A DNA stretch of 22,171 bases, taken from positions 289-22,459 of the forward strand of contig PBVH01000024.1 in NCBI GenBank assembly GCA_002728175.1, given 5' to 3'. The DNA is from Flavobacteriales bacterium. Its GTDB lineage: Bacteria; Bacteroidota; Bacteroidia; Flavobacteriales; BACL11. The notes beneath the pieces are model-generated. The model saw only the letters and a program-made list of their open reading frames with translations, did no database searches and had not been told where the DNA came from. Below, piece by piece: positions 1 to 6,992 of the stretch (position 1 is its first letter; every line of letters starts with the position of its first letter). A program made the translations under genes and the position numbers.

Positions 1-290
1 CTCATTAAATCTTTCACGGAGGTATAAATAGTTTTTAAAAGAGGAGCTTTTTCCAAGATTTTATTGAAAAAAGAGTTGATAGGACTTTCAATAACTAAAT
101 TACCAAGATAACCTATTAAGGTAATCAATAAAGCTAATATAATTATTCCTAAAAATTGAAAGTTTTCTGGAAGAAATTTGCCTATTATACCATTAAGTAA
201 AACATATGACTTGATAACAATCCATATCAACGCTCCAACTGGAACAAAATATAAAAGACCTTTAAAAAAATAGTTTTTAATTTTTTTCAT
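1..290 (-). CDS. DUF502 family inner-membrane protein (N-terminal part, runs off window)
   Basis: The complement read from the ATG at 290 gives about 96 residues in an open frame to the window edge, so the C-terminus is missing. The N-terminus is basic (MKKIKNYFFKG). A first membrane segment lies at about residues 12-32 and a second at about 47-66. After it comes the segment APLLKTIYTSVKDLM, which matches the PLxxxIYxxxK motif that follows the second helix in DUF502 proteins. DUF502 members are predicted inner-membrane proteins of unknown function, usually around 200 residues. The gene diverges from the OmpA-type gene, with a 154-base A/T-rich gap. I see no good -7 box for it. The family call is fairly secure; function is unknown. 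Confidence 0.75.
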   Translation of the reverse strand, partial: MKKIKNYFFKGLLYFVPVGALIWIVIKSYVLLNGIIGKFLPENFQFLGIIILALLITLIGYLGNLVIESPINSFFNKILEKAPLLKTIYTSVKDLM

Positions 291-423
291 TTTCAGATTA
301 TAAAAATATAAAGATAAAGTTTATATTGAAAATTATTAGAGTGTTTTATTGTAACTTAATGTTTTTAATTAATTGATGTTGAAAAATATTATTTTTAACT
401 AAATAATCATTTATTATCGTTAT

Positions 424-431
424 TAAATTTG
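424..431 (+). promoter_or_regulatory. Candidate -7 box (TAAATTTG) for OmpA-type gene
   Basis: TAAATTTG matches the Bacteroidota -7 consensus TAnnTTTG exactly and lies 13 bases before the ATG at 445. No TTTG-like -33 element is visible at 17-23 bases upstream, so support is partial. Confidence 0.45.
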
Positions 432-444
432 AAAAAATATATTT

Positions 445-1440
445 ATGAGATTTTTAAATTCATTTATCGCACTTTCAATATTGTTCATGTTTTCTTGTGT
501 AACACCCAAAATACACAACGACTTAGTTGAAGAAAACGAAACAAATAAGAAAAATATAATTCAAAATAGCAAGAAACTATTAAAATTAGAAAATGAAATA
601 TCATTTAATAAGAATGAAATTAATAAAAATCAGAAAAGAATAAAAAATCTAAAAGCAGATTCAGTTGATATAAGGACTTCATATTCATCTATACAAAATA
701 AGTATGATGATTTAAAAAATACGTATGACTTACTTGTTTCAAGTAGTACAAGATCAAGTTCAGAAAAAGCTAGAGAAATTAAAAATCTTTTAGAACAGCT
801 TGACCAATCGAGAACAGATTTATATACAAAAGAAGATAAGTTAAATAAAATTTCTGCATCATTAGAAAATAAAGAAACTGAGCTTATAAATGCTCAAGAT
901 GAGTTACGTTTAAGATCACAAAGAGTTTTGGAGTTAGAAAAATTAATAAGTAAAAAAGATTCAATAGTTAGTTCTTTAAAAAATAGTATTTCAAATGCAC
1001 TTGTTGGATTAGAAGGAGAGGGGCTTACTGTTTTGCAAAAAAATGGTAAGGTATATATTTCTTTAGAAGAACAATTGTTATTTGCATCAGGCAAGTATGA
1101 AATAAATGAAGAAGGAAAATTAGCCTTAAAAAAATTATCTGATGTTTTAGCTTCACAATCTGATTTAGATATTATTGTTGAAGGCCATACAGATAGTATT
1201 CCATATAATAGAGGACAACTGAAAGACAATTGGGATTTAAGTGTAATGAGATCAACTAGTGTAATTAAAATAATGCTACAAAACAAGCTTATAAAACCTG
1301 ATCAACTAACTGCAGCTGGTAAAGCTGAGTTTGTTCCTATAAGTAGTAATAACACTTCTGAAGGAAGAAGTGCTAATAGAAGAATAGAAATGATCCTAAC
1401 TCCTAACTTAGATGATCTGTTTGATCTTTTGATTGAATAA
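445..1440 (+). CDS. OmpA/MotB-type peptidoglycan-binding lipoprotein with coiled coil
   Basis: 331 residues. A lipoprotein signal peptide ends at C18 (MFSC, a loose lipobox). Residues about 25-185 are charged and heptad-like, predicted as a long coiled coil. Residues about 205-320 form an OmpA C-terminal domain: LFASGKYEI, VEGHTDS with D250, NWDLSVMRS with R269, and GRSANRRIEMIL. The D/R pair is the one that grips the diaminopimelate of peptidoglycan in OmpA-type domains. The protein probably sits in the outer membrane, with the coiled coil spanning periplasm and the OmpA domain holding the cell wall. It is a single gene with its own promoter box and a 68-base gap to the next gene. The family call is firm; the specific role (structural, or linked to gliding or secretion) cannot be told. 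Confidence 0.88.
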   Translation: MRFLNSFIALSILFMFSCVTPKIHNDLVEENETNKKNIIQNSKKLLKLENEISFNKNEINKNQKRIKNLKADSVDIRTSYSSIQNKYDDLKNTYDLLVSSSTRSSSEKAREIKNLLEQLDQSRTDLYTKEDKLNKISASLENKETELINAQDELRLRSQRVLELEKLISKKDSIVSSLKNSISNALVGLEGEGLTVLQKNGKVYISLEEQLLFASGKYEINEEGKLALKKLSDVLASQSDLDIIVEGHTDSIPYNRGQLKDNWDLSVMRSTSVIKIMLQNKLIKPDQLTAAGKAEFVPISSNNTSEGRSANRRIEMILTPNLDDLFDLLIE

Positions 1441-1464
1441 AATTATTTATACTAATATTAAAAA

Positions 1465-1495
1465 TTTCACGTTTTATAAAATAATTGTAAATTTG
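1465..1495 (+). promoter_or_regulatory. Candidate promoter (TTTC-N19-TAAATTTG)
   Basis: A perfect -7 box TAAATTTG at 1488-1495 lies 13 bases before the ATG at 1509. Nineteen bases upstream of it is TTTC (1465-1468), one mismatch from the -33 element TTTG at the usual spacing. The sequence TAAATTTGAAAAA is shared with the promoter of the preceding gene. Confidence 0.55.
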
Positions 1496-1508
1496 AAAAA
1501 AGATAATC

Positions 1509-2027
1509 ATGATTAAAATGAAATATTTAGTAACAAGTCTATTAATTGTTTTTACATTTTCTATTTGTTCTGCACAAAAAGTAAGAGTTAGAGCTAATAA
1601 CAAAGTTTTTAAAACAAATAAAAGACCTGTTGTTAAGACAAATAAAAGACCTGTTGTTAAGACAAACAAAAGACCTGTTGTTAAGACAAACAAAAGACCT
1701 GTTGTTAAGACAAACAAAAGACCTGTTGTTAAGACAAACAAAAGACCAAATAAGCCAAGAATAATATCCTCGGCGGTAAATTTAGATAGAAACATCAACC
1801 ACGTAGTAGTAAAAAAACCAAGGCGACCAGTGTATATCAAAAGACCTACTTTAAAAAGACCTGGATTTTTCTGGATTGCAGGGGCTTGGGCATGGAACGG
1901 CTTTAACTATGTTTGGGTTGATGGATATTGGGAAAGAGAAAGACCTGATTGGTACTGGAGTGAAGGTTATTGGGAAGTTACACCAAATGGGTTTTACTGG
2001 GTCGAAGGTTATTGGTATCAAATTTAA
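1509..2027 (+). CDS. Exported basic-repeat protein with C-terminal WXXGXW repeats
   Basis: 172 residues. The signal peptide MIKMKYLVTSLLIVFTFSICSAQ probably starts at M1; M4 is a possible alternative. Residues 35-80 are near-identical eight-residue units KTNKRPVV, five complete and one partial, followed by more basic Pro/Lys/Arg sequence to about residue 116. The C-terminus (about 119-172) has four aromatic units of the WxxGxW type: WIAGAW, WVDGYW, WSEGYW and WVEGYW, as in the WXXGXW/YXWGXW repeat family (I recall PF12779) common in exported proteins of Bacteroidota and Proteobacteria. The protein is therefore a strongly basic region joined to an aromatic, acidic repeat region, exported to the periplasm or surface. 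Function is unknown; the basic tract could bind an acidic polymer (inference). It is 9 bases before the next lipoprotein gene and likely cotranscribed. Confidence 0.8.
   Translation: MIKMKYLVTSLLIVFTFSICSAQKVRVRANNKVFKTNKRPVVKTNKRPVVKTNKRPVVKTNKRPVVKTNKRPVVKTNKRPNKPRIISSAVNLDRNINHVVVKKPRRPVYIKRPTLKRPGFFWIAGAWAWNGFNYVWVDGYWERERPDWYWSEGYWEVTPNGFYWVEGYWYQI
1611..1748 (+). repeat. In-frame 24-bp tandem repeat encoding KTNKRPVV
   Basis: Five complete copies (1611-1730) and a partial sixth copy of a 24-base unit lie head to tail. Copies are nearly identical; the clearest variation is the Asn codon, AAT in copies 1-2 and AAC in copies 3-6. Near identity at silent positions points to recent expansion by slippage or unequal recombination. 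The unit is a multiple of three, so copy-number change keeps the reading frame. Confidence 0.95.
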
Positions 2028-2036
2028 ATATTTATT

Positions 2037-2612
2037 ATGAAAAAATTATTGCCAGTTTTTTTAGTTTCAATTGTTTTCTTTTCGTGTGAAGAAAGTAGAA
2101 AAGGTGGTTGTATGGATCCAATAGCCGAAAATTATAATGTTTTAGCTGATTATGATGACGGTAGTTGTGTATATATTTTAGGTTGTACAGATCCTCAAGC
2201 GGATAATTGGGATCCAAATGCAACATTAGAAACAATTGATATTTGTAATTATAGCGCTGAGGTAGTTTTTTATTTGGATTATGCGACATCTGTGTATATG
2301 CAAAATGCGGGTATTTCATTTTACGCTTTTTATGATAATAATAGCAATGATCCTTTAGGTTTCATTGATAATGATCATTATTGGTTATCACCTCCTCAAT
2401 GTATACAAGAAAATGATTTTTCAAACTTAGTTGTTGGACCATTATATTGGACTGGTAACTATGATAATTATGAAGCAAATTATACTTGGTCTGTGTTTGC
2501 AGATGATGGTAATATAGGAACTATAGTTACTGATATCATCTATCCTAATAGTTGTAATCCTTTAGTTTTAGAGCCTGGTATGATTAAAGATAATACTACC
2601 AAATTAGATTAA
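2037..2612 (+). CDS. Lipoprotein with two GCxDP cysteine repeats, unknown function
   Basis: 191 residues. MKKLLPVFLVSIVFFSC is a lipoprotein signal with the lipidated Cys at C17. Then come two units of the GCxDPxAxNxxxxA...C type: C25-C44 (GCMDP to DDGSC) and C50-C70 (GCTDP to DIC). Such units are frequent in exported proteins of marine flavobacteria and probably each hold one disulfide and perhaps a metal ion through the acidic residues. The remaining about 115 residues are rich in Asp, Asn, Tyr and Trp and look like a beta-sandwich, but I recognise no family. The start is nine bases after the previous stop, so translation coupling in one operon is likely. Function unknown. Confidence 0.75.
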   Translation: MKKLLPVFLVSIVFFSCEESRKGGCMDPIAENYNVLADYDDGSCVYILGCTDPQADNWDPNATLETIDICNYSAEVVFYLDYATSVYMQNAGISFYAFYDNNSNDPLGFIDNDHYWLSPPQCIQENDFSNLVVGPLYWTGNYDNYEANYTWSVFADDGNIGTIVTDIIYPNSCNPLVLEPGMIKDNTTKLD

Positions 2613-2640
2613 GCAAAAATTCAATTTATTTTATTAGATC

Positions 2641-3543
2641 ATGCTAAAAATTGCGTTTGATAAAATTTTTAAGCATCCTTTGGATAAAAACCATAGATTT
2701 CCTATGCTTAAATATGAATTACTTCCTGAACAACTATTAAGTGAAGGTACATGTAGTAATAATAATTTTTTTTCTCCCACAGATATTGATGAAAAGCTAA
2801 TTTTAGAGACACATAGTTTAGAATATTATCAAAGACTTACAAATTTTCAACTTAACAAAAAAGAGCTTAGAGCTATTGGATTTCCTATGTCAGATGTTTT
2901 AGTTGAAAGAGAAAAAAAAATTGTTCAGGGTACTCTAGAGTGTTCTTTATATGCATTAAAACATGGAGTTTCAATGAATATTGCTGGCGGGACACATCAT
3001 GCATTTTCAGATAGAGCAGAGGCGTTTTGTATTCTAAACGATCAATCTGTAGCTGCAAATTATTTAATTAACAACAGTTACTGCAAAAGGATATTAATTT
3101 TAGATCTTGATGTACATCAAGGTAATGGAACTGCTGAGATATTTTCTTCTAATAAAAATGTGTTTACTGCATCATTTCATGGTCAAAAAAATTATCCGTT
3201 TAGAAAAGAAAAAAGTGATTATGATTTTGGTTTTGAAGATCGCGTTACAGATAAGTATTATTTGTCGGTCATACAAAATGAAATCCCGAGACTAATAGAT
3301 TCATTTAAACCTGACTTTATTTTTTATCTCTCAGGAGTCGATATAATTGAAAACGATAAACTAGGAAGATTATCTGTATCTTTAAACGGTTGCAAACAAA
3401 GAGATAATTTTGTTTTAAATTATTGTAAAAAGAATGGTATTCCATTACAAATAAGTATGGGAGGTGGTTACTCTCCTGAGATATCTGTAATTGTTGAGGC
3501 GCATGCTAATACATTTAGATTAGCTCAAGAAATATATTTCTAA
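2641..3543 (+). CDS. Histone-deacetylase-family zinc amidohydrolase (class IV/HDAC11-like)
   Basis: 300 residues, the length of a single-domain deacetylase. Signature motifs occur in order: GGTHHAF (H119, H120, the charge-relay histidines), DLDVHQGNGT (D157 and H159, zinc ligands), SGVDIIENDKLG (D234, third zinc ligand) and MGGGYS with Y277, the transition-state tyrosine. All catalytic residues are present, so it should be active. Bacterial relatives remove acetyl or other acyl groups from lysines, polyamines or small amides; the substrate cannot be read from sequence. The motif pattern and compact N-terminus resemble the class IV group rather than AcuC (inference). There is no signal peptide, so it is cytoplasmic. 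It follows the lipoprotein gene by 28 bases and may share its transcript. Confidence 0.88.
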   Translation: MLKIAFDKIFKHPLDKNHRFPMLKYELLPEQLLSEGTCSNNNFFSPTDIDEKLILETHSLEYYQRLTNFQLNKKELRAIGFPMSDVLVEREKKIVQGTLECSLYALKHGVSMNIAGGTHHAFSDRAEAFCILNDQSVAANYLINNSYCKRILILDLDVHQGNGTAEIFSSNKNVFTASFHGQKNYPFRKEKSDYDFGFEDRVTDKYYLSVIQNEIPRLIDSFKPDFIFYLSGVDIIENDKLGRLSVSLNGCKQRDNFVLNYCKKNGIPLQISMGGGYSPEISVIVEAHANTFRLAQEIYF

Positions 3544-3581
3544 ATATAACGTTATTTATTATGTCATCTTGTCTTAAGTTA

Positions 3582-3589
3582 TATATTTG
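3582..3589 (+). promoter_or_regulatory. Candidate -7 box (TATATTTG) for phospholipid-type operon
   Basis: A perfect TAnnTTTG box ends four bases before the ATG at 3594. TATG at 3560-3563 is one mismatch from the -33 TTTG, at a spacing of 18. The box lies inside the longer reading frame that starts at 3561, which argues that 3594 is the true start and that the mRNA is leaderless or nearly so. Confidence 0.5.
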
Positions 3590-3593
3590 TGAT

Positions 3594-4397
3594 ATGAAGA
3601 AATTAATGATTACATTAATTTGCTTGTTTTTATTTGTTAATGTTTTTTCTGAAGAGGTCATTGTTATTGATACTTCCAAAGCAATATTTCAGAAAAAAGC
3701 ACTTGTAATTCTAAATGGTTTTGGTGATTCGAAAAAAAACAGAAAAGTACAGAAGAAATTTTTTCAGAACAAAGGCTATGATTTATTTATTCCAAAATAT
3801 GTCAAGAGAAAATCTATAAAACTGACTCAGCAGACTTTTACAAATTTTTATTACAGTAACAATTTAGATAGTTATAAAGAAGTAAATTTTTTATGCTATA
3901 TAGTTGGGGGCTTGATATTAAATAAGCACATAGAGAAGAATGGTAAAGGAAAAATTACTAAAATTATATATGATAGAAGCCCAATTCAAGAAAGAGCTGC
4001 TAAAGTTGCGACAAAAAAACTACCAATAATTTCACGTATAATGTATGGTAAAGTATTGTCTGATTTTAGTAAAGAAAAGCTAGTTTCATTAACGAATGAT
4101 AAAGATTTAGATATTGGTTTAATTATTGAAAATAAAGCAACAAGATTAATGAGGTTTTTTGAGAAATCTGCAGCTAAATATGGTGAGTATAATTTTAACG
4201 CTACACAAATTGAAAGTAATTATGATGATTTTATGCACACTATTCTTGATCATGACCTGATGTACACTAGATTTGATATAATAGGAGGTGAAATTTTTTA
4301 TTTTTTGCAAAACAGCAAATTTTCTGTTAATTCAAGAAGAGAAAAATATCATTGGAATCCCTTTGAAAAAATTAAAATAGATGATATCAATTTATAA
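3594..4397 (+). CDS. Exported alpha/beta-hydrolase-like protein lacking the nucleophile
   Basis: 267 residues from the ATG at 3594. An upstream ATG at 3561 would put 11 residues before a good signal peptide (MKKLMITLICLFLFVNVFS), so the downstream start is preferred; a -7 box just ahead of it agrees. The mature part opens like an alpha/beta hydrolase: strand KALVILNGFGD resembles the oxyanion-hole strand, then YDLFIPKY, then VNFLCYIVGGLIL where the nucleophile elbow GxSxG would be. Here the serine position appears to be Ile and the first Gly is Cys, so classical catalysis is unlikely. YDRSPIQER and a late HTILDHD segment follow. The 3' end overlaps the next gene by 17 bases, tying it to the phospholipid operon. 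A non-catalytic, lipid- or partner-binding role is inferred. The fold call is tentative. Confidence 0.6.
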   Translation: MKKLMITLICLFLFVNVFSEEVIVIDTSKAIFQKKALVILNGFGDSKKNRKVQKKFFQNKGYDLFIPKYVKRKSIKLTQQTFTNFYYSNNLDSYKEVNFLCYIVGGLILNKHIEKNGKGKITKIIYDRSPIQERAAKVATKKLPIISRIMYGKVLSDFSKEKLVSLTNDKDLDIGLIIENKATRLMRFFEKSAAKYGEYNFNATQIESNYDDFMHTILDHDLMYTRFDIIGGEIFYFLQNSKFSVNSRREKYHWNPFEKIKIDDINL

Positions 4398-4983
4398 AAT
4401 AAAACCTAAATTTCAGAAACTGTTAATGCCTTTGTTAAAATTGTTTAAAAAGTTGGGTATCAGTCCAAATACTATCACATTTTCTTCAATTTTATTATCT
4501 TTTTTGTTGTCATACTTTCTTTGGAATGCATTTGAAAACTCTTTGTACTTTTTATTTGTTGCATTTGGATTGCTCTTAAGAATGATGTTAAATGCTTTAG
4601 ATGGTATGATGGCTCGTATCTATAATCTTCAGTCTAAAAAAGGTGAAGTTTTAAATGAAGTTGGGGATATAATTTCTGATACAGCAATTTATTTTCCTTT
4701 AATTTTGTTCGAATCAATAGAGATTGAAATAGCAATAATTTTTATTGCTCTTGCTATAATAAATGAGTTTTGCGGTTTACTTGCTAAAGTTGTTTCTGGA
4801 AATAGAAGGTATGATGGACCAATGGGAAAGAGCGATAGAGCATTTTTGATAGGTTTTATTTGTATAATATATTATTTTACAAATAAAATAGATCCATATA
4901 TGAACACTGTAATATTTGCAGCTTCAATTTTGATGATTATAAGTTCGTATCTTCGACTAACTAAATCTATAACAAATGAATAA
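4381..4983 (+). CDS. CDP-alcohol phosphatidyltransferase, YnbA type
   Basis: 200 residues, multi-pass membrane protein. The CDP-alcohol phosphotransferase signature is readable but altered: N71-ALD74-G75-MM-A78-R79-x8-G88-xxx-N92-xxx-D96. The usual motif has Asp at the positions of N71 and N92; D74 and the catalytic D96 are kept. Other landmarks (IYKIKPKFQKLL at the start, INEFCGLLAK, GPMGKSDRA) match what I remember of Escherichia coli YnbA, which I recall has the same Asn variants. Family members swap CMP of a CDP-lipid for an alcohol head group (for example glycerol phosphate, serine or inositol); the acceptor here is unknown. It overlaps the upstream gene by 17 bases and the CdsA-like gene by 8, so the three are translationally coupled. 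Orthology to YnbA is from memory. Confidence 0.85.
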   Translation: MISIYKIKPKFQKLLMPLLKLFKKLGISPNTITFSSILLSFLLSYFLWNAFENSLYFLFVAFGLLLRMMLNALDGMMARIYNLQSKKGEVLNEVGDIISDTAIYFPLILFESIEIEIAIIFIALAIINEFCGLLAKVVSGNRRYDGPMGKSDRAFLIGFICIIYYFTNKIDPYMNTVIFAASILMIISSYLRLTKSITNE

Positions 4984-5929
4984 AATTATAAATAGCATTG
5001 ATTTAAATGCAGAGATTCAGTGGGTAATAGCAATAATATTATCAATATTAATTATCGCTACAACAATTTTTTGGGTTTGGAATAAATTAAAGCCAAGTAA
5101 ATTAGTAAATGAAATGATCTTGAGAACAAGATCATGGTGGGGAATGTGTTTCATCTTTCTTTTTGCGGCAACAGTTAACCCAATAATCACCTACATAGGT
5201 TTAGCATTTTTGTCTTTTTTTACATTAAGAGAGGTTTATACCTTGCTAGAACTACGAGATTCTGATAGAACTACACTCTTATTATGCTATTTGTCAATAC
5301 CTATTCAATATTATTTTGCATATCAAGGTTGGTACACTATGTTTTTAATTTTTATTCCTGTTTTCATGTTTATCATAATCCCATTCTTTTTGGTAATGGC
5401 AGGTGATACAAAAGATATTATTCGTTCAATGTGTATTTTGCCAACATCATTAATGTTAGGAATATTTGGAATTAGTCATTTAGCGTTATTAGTTAGTTTT
5501 CCAGAAATGAACAATGATAATATCTCTGGCAAGGCACTGCTCTTGTTTTTAATTTTTATAACTGAAGCAAATGATATTATGCAATATGTATTTGGTAAGC
5601 TTTTTGGTAAACATAAGATTCTACCCAAAGTCAGCCCTAATAAAACATGGGAAGGATTTATTGGAGGAGTTTTATCCACTACTGCCATAGGATATTTTAT
5701 GGGCTTTTTGACTCCGCTTAGTTCAATAGAATTGATTTTAATTAGTTTTTGTATCGCAATTTTTGGTTTTATGGGTGATGCTATTATTTCTGCTGTTAAA
5801 AGAGATTTTGGAGTAAAGGATATGGGAAATACTATTCCTGGACACGGAGGTTTTTTAGATCGTATTGATAGTTTGTCAACAACATCTTCTCCATTTTTTC
5901 ATCTGATTTACTTTTTAGTTATTGTATAA
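4976..5929 (+). CDS. Phosphatidate cytidylyltransferase, CdsA/YnbB type
   Basis: 317 residues with about eight membrane segments. The CDP-diglyceride synthetase signature is complete at residues 272-298: S272, K275-R276, K281-D282, P288-G-H290-G-G292, D295-R296 and D298, preceded by GD at 267-268 and VSPNKTWEG at about 219-227. The reaction is CTP + phosphatidate to CDP-diacylglycerol + diphosphate in the inner membrane. The stretch EANDIMQYVFGK (about 198-208) replaces the DTGAYxxGR sequence of housekeeping CdsA and resembles the E. coli paralogue YnbB (from memory). It therefore probably supplies CDP-lipid to the YnbA-type enzyme encoded just upstream, with which it overlaps by 8 bases. The acyltransferase gene starts on the base after its stop codon. 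Confidence 0.88.
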   Translation: MNKIINSIDLNAEIQWVIAIILSILIIATTIFWVWNKLKPSKLVNEMILRTRSWWGMCFIFLFAATVNPIITYIGLAFLSFFTLREVYTLLELRDSDRTTLLLCYLSIPIQYYFAYQGWYTMFLIFIPVFMFIIIPFFLVMAGDTKDIIRSMCILPTSLMLGIFGISHLALLVSFPEMNNDNISGKALLLFLIFITEANDIMQYVFGKLFGKHKILPKVSPNKTWEGFIGGVLSTTAIGYFMGFLTPLSSIELILISFCIAIFGFMGDAIISAVKRDFGVKDMGNTIPGHGGFLDRIDSLSTTSSPFFHLIYFLVIV

Positions 5930-6565
5930 ATGAAAAAAATAATATTAATTCTAATCTACACTATTTTTTGGAGAAATTTTTTAAAAATATTTATAGGATT
6001 AAAATATAATAATAGAAACGTACTTAAAAAAAAGAAGCAATTTATTTTGATCGCTAATCACAATAGCCATATGGATACTATGGCAATTATGAGCTCTATT
6101 CCTTCAAGATATATACATAGAGTTCATCCAATTGCGGCCGCAGATTTCTTTGGAGGTAGTAAGTTAAAGGAAAAGTTAATGAGATATATGGTCAATGCAA
6201 CATTAATTCCTAGAAAAAGAGCTGAATCCAAGCAAGAGGTTGATCCTATACAAGTTATGAGTAATTTAATAGAAAAAGGAAGATCAATAATAGTTTACCC
6301 GGAAGGTTCAAGAGGAGTTCCGGGTGTAATGACAGACTTTAAAAAAGGTATTGGATATTTAATAAATAAACATCCACATATCGACGTGGTTCCAGTTTAT
6401 CTTGATGGAATACATAAGACATTACCTAAAGGCAAAAATTTAATCTTGCCATATAATTGTAAAATAATATTTGGAGATACTATACAATTTGATTCTTTTC
6501 AGGTAGATGATATTGTTAAAAAATCTGAGTTCGAATTTAATAAACTAATAAAAAATCAATCATGA
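5930..6565 (+). CDS. PlsC-type 1-acylglycerol-phosphate acyltransferase
   Basis: 211 residues. A hydrophobic N-terminus anchors it to the inner membrane. Acyltransferase motif I is NHNSHMD (H44-x4-D49), a middle Arg-rich region is LIPRKRAE (92-99), motif III is YPEGSRG (E125, G126) and motif IV is VPVYLDG. Family members add an acyl chain to lysophosphatidate or a similar lysolipid, giving the phosphatidate that CdsA enzymes consume. The 5' end abuts the CdsA-like stop codon with no gap and the 3' end overlaps the GRAM-like gene by four bases (ATGA), so it is part of the same coupled operon. The acceptor may differ from ordinary lysophosphatidate, given the paralogue-type enzymes alongside. 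Confidence 0.87.
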   Translation: MKKIILILIYTIFWRNFLKIFIGLKYNNRNVLKKKKQFILIANHNSHMDTMAIMSSIPSRYIHRVHPIAAADFFGGSKLKEKLMRYMVNATLIPRKRAESKQEVDPIQVMSNLIEKGRSIIVYPEGSRGVPGVMTDFKKGIGYLINKHPHIDVVPVYLDGIHKTLPKGKNLILPYNCKIIFGDTIQFDSFQVDDIVKKSEFEFNKLIKNQS

Positions 6566-6963
6566 AAAAATTTATTTTAATTTGTTTTTTACCATTAACT
6601 ATCTTAGGACAAAACTTGATAGATTCAAGTGTAAATGATATTACAAAATCTAAAGCTAATAAGCATTTAATTATGAAATCATCCGCTCATTACAAAAAAG
6701 GTATTAGTAAAATAGAAGGCAAGTTATATTTATTTAATGATAAACTAGAATTTAAAACTTTAATGGTTTCATTTCGATCAGAAAAATTTGACATCAAATT
6801 AAAGGACATATCTTCCGTCTCTTTAGATTGGACAAAATTTTTTGGTTTATTTCCTTTATTACCTAATTCAATTCTAATTAAAACTAAAAATGATAAGAAT
6901 TATAGGTTTACTGTCAAAAAAAGTAAGAAATGGATTAATTCCATAAATAATCTGATTGAGTAG
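6562..6963 (+). CDS. Small exported GRAM/PH-like domain protein
   Basis: 133 residues. MKKFILICFLPLTILGQ looks like a signal peptide cleaved after about residue 16. Residues about 45-130 read as a run of beta strands ending in a helix: EGKLYLFNDKLEF, FDIKLKDISSVSL, SILIKTKNDKNYRFTV, then KKWINSINNLIE. This is the pattern of GRAM/PH-like domains, which often bind lipids or peptides. If exported, this would be a periplasmic lipid-contact domain, unusual for a fold mostly known from the cytoplasm. The start overlaps the acyltransferase stop as ATGA, so it belongs to the phospholipid-type operon. The fold call is from strand pattern only; function is unknown. Confidence 0.6.
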   Translation: MKKFILICFLPLTILGQNLIDSSVNDITKSKANKHLIMKSSAHYKKGISKIEGKLYLFNDKLEFKTLMVSFRSEKFDIKLKDISSVSLDWTKFFGLFPLLPNSILIKTKNDKNYRFTVKKSKKWINSINNLIE

Positions 6964-6992
6964 TAATAAAAATAAATAATGAAAAAATAATT

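Noticed and set aside
894..1286. Minus-strand reading frame inside the OmpA-type gene
   Set aside because: It is antisense to a well-conserved domain and lacks a recognisable product.
1611..1748. Possible CRISPR array
   Set aside because: The repeats are contiguous, without spacers, in frame within a gene, and no cas genes are nearby.
1403..1840. Long minus-strand reading frame with repeated GLLFVLTT units
   Set aside because: It is the antisense of the 24-base repeats and the end of the OmpA-type gene. The plus frame has a signal peptide, promoter and WXXGXW repeats, so the antisense frame is a shadow.
3561..3593. Longer N-terminus of the hydrolase-like protein
   Set aside because: It would place 11 residues before a clear signal peptide and would overlap a perfect -7 box; the ATG at 3594 is better.
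6979..6990. Three-codon frame ATG-AAA-AAA-TAA just before the OsmC gene
   Set aside because: Such frames are expected by chance in A/T-rich DNA; no other sign of function.
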